Assembly (NCBI RefSeq): GCF_014898055.3
Contig: NW_023601322.1
Location: 10,249,312 to 10,313,311, forward strand
Direction of reading: 5' to 3'
Origin: Talpa occidentalis
Lineage: Eukaryota; Chordata; Mammalia; Eulipotyphla; Talpidae
DNA: 64,000 bases
Every line of letters begins with the position of its first letter. The first letter of the stretch is position 1. A program made the translations under genes and the position numbers. The notes beneath the pieces are model-generated. The model worked only from the letters and a program-made list of their open reading frames with translations. It did no database searches and was not told where the DNA came from. Of this stretch, positions 58,120-64,000 are shown piece after piece.

Positions 58120-60290
58120 ATGTTGTCTTTACTTTTTACTATTACAGATGCAGACAATGCTGCATCAAACATCAGCACACATATATTTCAGCATATTCTG
58201 TGTGAGTGGAAGAACATAGACGGAACCCATTTTGTTTTATCTTCATTACTATTTATAATTTAAAAATCTTTAAAACATAAGGTTAAGTGAAAAACAGCAA
58301 CCATTATTGATTTGATTTGTGCTTTTAAAATGTGTTAGATTAAGCCCTTCTGATTCTTCATAGCCACTTTTATTTCTTTACCTATGAACTTGGCTATTTA
58401 TATCTTTTTTCCCTTGGTTTGAGCTATTTTATATTAAAATAAAATATTCTTTTGTCTTTTGTGCATGTTTCCAATCTATTTATCCAATTTGGAATGTGTG
58501 TTGTGACCATATGGACAGAATATTTAGTGCAAAGTTAAACAGAAGTTTAAAATTTGATAGTGATAATTTTATTGAATTTTTTTTCTTAATCACTTAACGT
58601 CATGTTCTATTTGGAAAGATAATATACTCTCCAAAGTAAATAAACCTGTTTTTATTTCATTACCTGTAAATTTTCAATCACTTGGTTAAATTTTGAATCA
58701 CCATTAATAATTCTAGTGTAAGTAGTAAGGTGATACTTAAATTTTATTTTTTGCCAGATGTCTAGCCCATGGAGCAAATAGATTTTTTGAATAATACTTT
58801 TTCCCCCACTGGTTTCAACTGCTTCCTCTATCATTTGCTAAATTTCTGCTTACAATTTGAACTATTTTTGGACTCTCCATTTTGCTTTATTTTGCCTTAG
58901 CACAAAATTGTTTCAATTATTGTTGATTCATAATATATTTTGTTATGAAAGCATTCCTCTCGTCATTATGCTTTGTTGTTCAGCATTTTTTGGTCTATGT
59001 GACTTTTTATTCTTGTGGAAAAAATCTAAGTTTTTGTTTGCTAAACTGAAGAACACCCTGCCTCCAGGCTACACACAAATGCTGATAATTTAAACAGTAA
59101 GTCATTGAATTACAGTGATTTGGGCAGAATTTATTTTCTACATTATTAATCACAGTGTATTTATTTCCAGGCATTCAAAGGTTTTACCACATTCTTCTGT
59201 AGAGTTTTAAAGTTTGTTTTAGAAGTCTGTCATTCCATGGTGAATTTATGTTTAACATAATATGCTATGTCAGAGTGCTTTTGCAAATGAGATTTCCACT
59301 GTTTTATTCACTGAGACATTATTGTATAGAAAGTATTAATTTTTATGCTAATTTTATAGCTAATAACTATTGAATCATCTTATTTCTATATTTTTATTTA
59401 ACTTCTTAGATTTATACTAGATCTTTATTCAACCTGAAAATAACACCATTCTTTATATAACACTATAACTTTTAATTTTCTTGCTAATTGCTATGTCTCA
59501 TACTTTTAATACTATGACATGCTGTGGTGGTGATAGTGTCACCTTTAAGATTTTCCCATCTTCATTGGACACAATTCTTGTATTTTATATTTAATAAGGT
59601 TTCTGTGGATTGGCTTAATGTATACCTAGAGTTAAGTATCTATATCTCCAAATCGCTATGTATATCTATATCCCTAGAACCAGAATGACATAATTGTCCT
59701 TTCCAATTCTACTCATTGTTTGTAAATTCAGAAAGATATATTACATTTTATTAAATGTTAACTAACATTTACTCTTGCTAGTATTTTAAGATACTTTTTA
59801 TTCACTTTATATAATTGTAAAAGGATTATAAGTTTTCATTTGATGTTTGGTAGGTTTCTTGGTAATAGTATAATCACTTTGCAGAAATGACTAAAGGCTT
59901 TTGTATTTTCCTGTGTTCTGGAGAAGTCTGAAGAACACTGGAGTTACTGCTCTTTTAAAGGTTGCTAGAATTTCTGAAATCTTTCACAACTCATCCTCTC
60001 TTATTAAGAGGTGATAAGAACTTTGCAAATTTTCTTAATTTCTTCTATCTTTGGATTCTATTGATCTGAGCTAGTTTGGTATTTTTAAACAATATATCCA
60101 TTTTTGCAGACTTTCAAATACATATTAATTTAATCAAGTTATGAAGTCTCTTATTTTAATTTCTTCCATAACTGTGGGTTTTCCTTCCATTTTCCTTTCT
60201 TATTTTGTGTGATATATTTTCTCTCTTTATAAGATTAAGATAATACTTTACATTTAGGCTGTTGATGATGGTGACGTTTTTGTCGTTCTT
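58120..60290 (-). mobile_element. Long old L1M ORF2 relic, antisense
   Basis: Read on the plus strand as the complement of ORF2, the pieces appear in order. 58140-58200 has 'CAATGCTGCATCAAACATCA'. 58320-58460 has the 'CCACTTTTATTTCTTTACCT' segment. 58857-59040 includes 'GTTTCAATTATTGTTGATTC'. 59930-60000 has 'GTTGCTAGAATTTCTGAAAT', and 60050-60240 has 'GAGCTAGTTTGGTATTTTTA' and 'TTATGAAGTCTCTTATTTTA'. About 2.2 kb of one element with no long frame. The middle, 59100-59900, is supported mainly by its flanks. Confidence 0.62.
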
Positions 60291-60294
60291 AGAT

Positions 60295-61800
60295 AAACAG
60301 TGGTTGGATTTATTTCATCCATTCTTCTAAACAAAACGTACCCAAATTTGAGTGAATTTTATAACATGTTTTATAATATGTTCTATAATATGTTTAAAAA
60401 AATACAAAATTCTCCACTGTTTTTCACTGGACTTTGCACCCATTGGACTAAGAGTTACACAGGCCTAAAATGTCAGCATAGGGCATATTTCCCTCATTGT
60501 TTTCTACTGTTAGTGTCTTGCGTTTTGTGAAATTCACTATTGCCTTGACTTTAAGCTGTGTTTTTTTCTTTCCAACACTGACAGTGTGCTGGCAAGTTAT
60601 ACTCTGATAAGCAGTTTCCCCTGTAGGCTGACCTTGTTAAGATCTGAGTGCTCTGCTATATTTCAAAAAAGGCTGCTTTTCTTCTCCCTCCACTAGATAC
60701 CCAGGGCATTGTCCTTAGATATTTGCTGTAGGCACTTGGTTGAGCTCCTGCAAGCAAATCTTACAAAATTGTGGGAACCCCTGCCCCATGACTGGGACTC
60801 CCTAGGGTCTTAACTCTGAGTGATTCCCCCTGATCTCCAACCTTGTTATCAATTAGACTTGGAGGACTTCTACCCTGGATATTATTTTTTCCTTCAATAG
60901 TTCTCAAATAGTGGTTGCCATTGGCTAAATTTTTAATTGAATTCAAATTTAATTTTGCTGAAATTATGTTTTAATAATTTGCAACAACCTATATTAATAA
61001 GTGGTAAAATTTATAGGCATAGCAATCTTTATCTTGCTAACTACAGATGACTGATTTTAATAGCTACCAACTTTTACAAATAAATATGTCATAGGTTGGT
61101 AGAAATGATCTTTGGCATCCCTTATTGTTGTGTTAATCTGCGGGTGTTCACATTATGTATGTATGCTTTAATGTTGAAGTCTCAAATTCTCAAAAAGCTT
61201 TAGGGAAAGCATCTTCAGAACCAAATAAAAGTGTATTGTATTTTAATTGTTTTTTGTTCAAAACCCAAATCCAAAACGGGATATAGGAGGACTTGAATAT
61301 TTCTACAATATAACCCCTATTTCTATTATGTTCCATTATTGATGTGTTTTATTCTGCTACTGCTAGTTAATTAACTCGCTTTGTCCTTGGTATCCAGGTG
61401 TTACTACCAGTCACATTCTACTGGTAGAGACCTTGAGAAAATGAGCATGTGAGCGCATGCCTGTACATGCTCTGCATGCAAATTCCACTGGACGCTGCTA
61501 AAGGGAAAACTGGATGCAAGGCAGAGCTTCCCTGATGAGGTGAGATGTAAGGAAATGTTTTAACCAGTGTTTCGAACCTGGTTTGTCAAACTTAATTGCA
61601 TGAACGTAGGTTAGAAAAGCAACTGTTCTAAGGTCTGTGGAGGATATAAAGGTAAATCTGATGCACTTCTGATTCTCTGAGTTGAAAATCAAGTGGTGGG
61701 TCGATTTAGAATGATAATTTAGTCAGTATGTTATAAAAGAAGAAAGGGAAGAAGAGATTGCATTCAGCTTTGATTTCATTTTTGAATTTTAGGTATTGTA
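60295..61800. other. Unassigned sequence with a short tandem repeat
   Basis: Near 60360-60395 the word TATAACATGTT / TATAATATGTT / TATAATATGTT repeats three times at 12-bp spacing. It gives the odd peptide YNMFYNMFYNMF in one frame. No gene evidence elsewhere. Confidence 0.5.
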
Positions 61801-61804
61801 AATT

Positions 61805-61945
61805 TTAGGTATTTTTTAATTTCATTTTGAGATAATTAGAGACTCCTAAAAGTTGCAAAAATACCAGCTTCTCCCCATGGCACCATCTTATGTAACCAGT
61901 ACCTTACCAAAGCCAGGAAATTGACATTGGTGTCATTGTCTAGAG
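61805..61945 (-). mobile_element. Antisense old L1M 3'UTR-like fragment
   Basis: 'TTTTGAGATAATTAGAGACT', 'CACCATCTTATGTAACCAGT' and 'CCAGGAAATTGACATTGGTG' follow the order of a common antisense old LINE 3' region. Confidence 0.5.
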
Positions 61946-61949
61946 ACCT

Positions 61950-62395
61950 GCAGAAACAGAGGACAGAAGAGAAAGGAACTCTAGTTTGAGGAACTAGCAT
62001 TTGGTTGAGGACAGTTTATGAGAGAATTTGGGTTATTCAAGAAATCTGCTAAAAGAGACTGTAATGAATAGGTCAACTCTTCCGCTTTATAAATAAAACA
62101 GTGAGGCTCAGAGAGATTAGACAGCTTGCTTATTATTTTTCTTTTCTTGGTGGTTGACTGAGTTTAAGTATATTTATACATCATACACCTAAGTGATGGT
62201 CTCTAGGGTGTTACCAGGTATATTTCTCCCCAAATTATGCTTTCTTTCACAAGTAAACACACAATTATTATTCTGGAAGCTCTATCAAGATCTCCCTCTA
62301 GGCACATTTTTTTCTCAAGTCCCTAGAGCCAAGTGCAATGTCTGGCAAACAATAGATGCTCAATAAATATTTATTGAATAAATGAACCAATGAAT
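61950..62395. mobile_element. MIR (62040-62140, antisense) and L2 3' end (62290-62395, plus)
   Basis: 'AACAGTGAGGCTCAGAGAGA', then 'TTAGACAGCTTGCTTA', is an antisense MIR core. 'GTGCAATGTCTGGCAAACAA', then 'TAGATGCTCAATAAATATTT' and 'ATTGAATAAATGAA', is the L2 3' terminus. The first 90 bases are unassigned. Confidence 0.6.
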
Positions 62396-62399
62396 TTCT

Positions 62400-63400
62400 C
62401 TTTTAGCAACTAGAAACTGGAGAAGAGGCAGATCAACAGAGGATAAGAGGATAAATCACACCAACAATTAGCCAACTGCAATGGAAATTCATTACTAAAA
62501 GTCAGTTTGCATTTGGGCAAAGTAACAGCCGCAAGAAGGGATTTGGGCAGACACACATTTGATCCAAATTATTATGAATTGAAAACATACACAGGTAATT
62601 ACCCCAATTTCAGTTACACTATGAGGTAAATTTGTAAATAAAAGGTATGAGTATCCAATGCCCAAAATAATGCATTCTCCTTTTCCACATTTTGAACACA
62701 TGTATCAGACGTCCCTTCATGGGGATCATTATAGTTTTTAGCTTAATTCCAAGCTTAAAAGCAGAATCATTCCAGAAATGCTGCTTTTCTTATTGAACAG
62801 TCTGTAGGATAGCGTGTTGCCAAATTAAGCTGCACACAGCACTTGTTAACTTAATTAGCAACCTAAGGCTGAACCTCTGCCTGACACAATGCATGTTGTG
62901 TTGGATAGAAATGGCAGCAAAACTATAGTCACTTCAAGAGAAACACAATCCTGGGGATATTTATTTTCCCTCTTGGGCTAGAGAAAAACCTGATTGTCTG
63001 GAAAGATCTTCCACTTCCTATGAAGCTCAATCAGCAATACCAAGAGTCAGCACCTTACGGGTCTATGAGATGTGACTTTTTCAAAGGCAACACATAAGGA
63101 ACTCCTAAAGGGCTAATAGATATACTTGTGCCTCCATTAATAGAACGGAAAGCAAACTAATTAATTAGAGGATGCACTGAGTGAGCACCATTTATCACCA
63201 AATGGCCCAAGTGATAAACAAATTATTTAAGAGCTTATTGAAAGTAAGGACCAGGAGACAATTGTCAAGGATTTAACCTGGTATACTTGTGAATATCCCA
63301 AGGTTAGCAGCAGTTTCAAGGTCTGTTCTGGAGACATGGACATTTTATGTGACAGGGAGTCTCTGTTGGTTTACTCACTAAGAGCTCTTAAATTGTTGAG
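62400..63400. other. Non-coding block with dense homeodomain-like motifs
   Basis: No gene. The sequence carries TTAATTAG at 62851-62858 and the palindrome CTAATTAATTAG at 63157-63168. An 8-bp inverted repeat TTTATCAC / GTGATAAA lies at 63191-63198 and 63211-63218. The block shows no obvious repeat origin and could be conserved regulatory DNA. This is inference only. Confidence 0.3.
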
Positions 63401-63414
63401 TTGTCTCTTCTTTA

Positions 63415-63717
63415 TTTTTAAAATTTTTAAAAAAGATTTTTATTTATTTTTTATTTTTGTGTAGAAGAGCTGGGTTGTAGGTCAGAAGTGGGGTGGGGGG
63501 TTGAGGGGAGGGGAGTGAGAGGATTCACCAGAGACAGAGTGGGGAGAAGAACAGGCAGATCTACTGAAATACACTGCTGAGGGGAGCAGCGGGTGAGACA
63601 GGAGAGGTCTACTGTGCCATGTGGGTCAGCTCCCTGGCCAGAGATCGAACTCAGGCTATGGCAGTGCCATCGCAGTGATAGCGCTGACACTTAACCCCTA
63701 GGCCACCAGTGAAGCAC
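63415..63717 (-). mobile_element. T+ tRNA-derived SINE, copy 11
   Basis: Minus-strand copy. A perfect 13-bp duplication, TGTCTCTTCTTTA, lies at 63402-63414 and 63718-63730. The body has the 'CAGATCTACTGAAATACACTG' signature shared with copy 1. A private G-rich expansion at 63490-63510 lengthens it. The head complement is mutated ('GGCCACCAGTGAAGC'). Confidence 0.9.
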
Positions 63718-63730
63718 TGTCTCTTCTTTA

Positions 63731-64000
63731 GAAACTGGTAATGTCCCTCTGGCTCAGATGTAACCTGATGGAAATAGTCCTCCTGTCTCTGAATTTTGGA
63801 AAACAGTGGCTCAGATGATACACTGGCATGAGATGGGCGTATGTTTATTACCGATGTTACTCTGGCATCTCAAAATGCAGGATTTCCTGCCTTGAGGCTT
63901 CTGTCTACTCTGAGGGCCAGTGGTTCACTTTGCAACAGCTGTGAAAAAGAGAGGAGAGCAGGGATCTAGGAGCAATGAAGATTATTGTAATTTAATTATA
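63731..64000. other. Unassigned sequence at the window edge
   Basis: No gene or repeat recognised in the last 270 bases. Confidence 0.5.

Noticed and set aside
1..64000. CRISPR-like arrays or bacterial mobile systems
   Set aside because: No regularly spaced repeats; the repeat content is plainly mammalian.

Overview
The window looks like a piece of a placental mammal chromosome with no recognisable host gene: a gene desert, or the inside of a very large intron. It is AT-rich and has no CpG island, no RNA gene, no operon-like packing of reading frames and no CRISPR-like array. Nearly all longer reading frames fall inside transposable elements or are chance frames. The host is inferred from the repeats. 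Ancient mammalian L2, MIR, MLT1-type LTRs and old L1M relics are all present. They are joined by at least 11 copies of one lineage-specific tRNA-derived SINE of about 260-280 bp. Its 3' end carries AATAAA units followed by TCTTT and an A tail, the layout of the 'T+' SINEs described from laurasiatherian mammals such as carnivores, horses and bats. A laurasiatherian, possibly a bat, is my best guess, but the order cannot be fixed from the sequence alone.

Layout. 1-3.2 kb: two minus-strand SINEs and stacked antisense old L1 pieces. 3.2-10.7 kb: mostly unassigned sequence with one antisense L1 3'UTR-like scrap. 10.7-15.2 kb: three minus SINEs, an internally deleted L1M and an MLT1-type LTR. 17.0-21.1 kb: an antisense L1 reverse-transcriptase relic and an unusually long (about 2 kb) L2 relic. 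22.9-25.4 kb: the youngest large insertion, a 5'-truncated L1 with a perfect 15-bp target-site duplication and an almost intact ORF2. 27.3-28.5 kb: a GC-rich LTR-like block with a SINE beside it. 32-34.9 kb: two same-orientation MLT1-type LTRs, two plus-strand SINEs and an L1M 3'UTR. 35.8 kb: a (GT)n microsatellite. 36.3-42.7 kb: L1 ends, two SINEs and an old L1M with its 5' part. 44-54.5 kb: old L1, L2 and MIR fragments. 55.0-55.4 kb: an unexplained GC-rich patch. 56.9-60.3 kb: two long L1M ORF2 relics on opposite strands. 62-63.7 kb: MIR, L2, a possible conserved non-coding block and a last SINE.

No genes can be shown to work together. The one functional relationship visible is parasitic: the T+ SINE copies end in A-rich tails and have target-site duplications of the L1 type, consistent with mobilisation by an L1 such as the 22.9-25.4 kb element. 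I found no convincing novel system. The best leads are the near-intact L1, the SINE subfamilies, the 55 kb GC-rich patch, the paired MLT1 LTRs and a few motif-dense unique blocks. Family names come from recalled consensus patterns, not from a database search.
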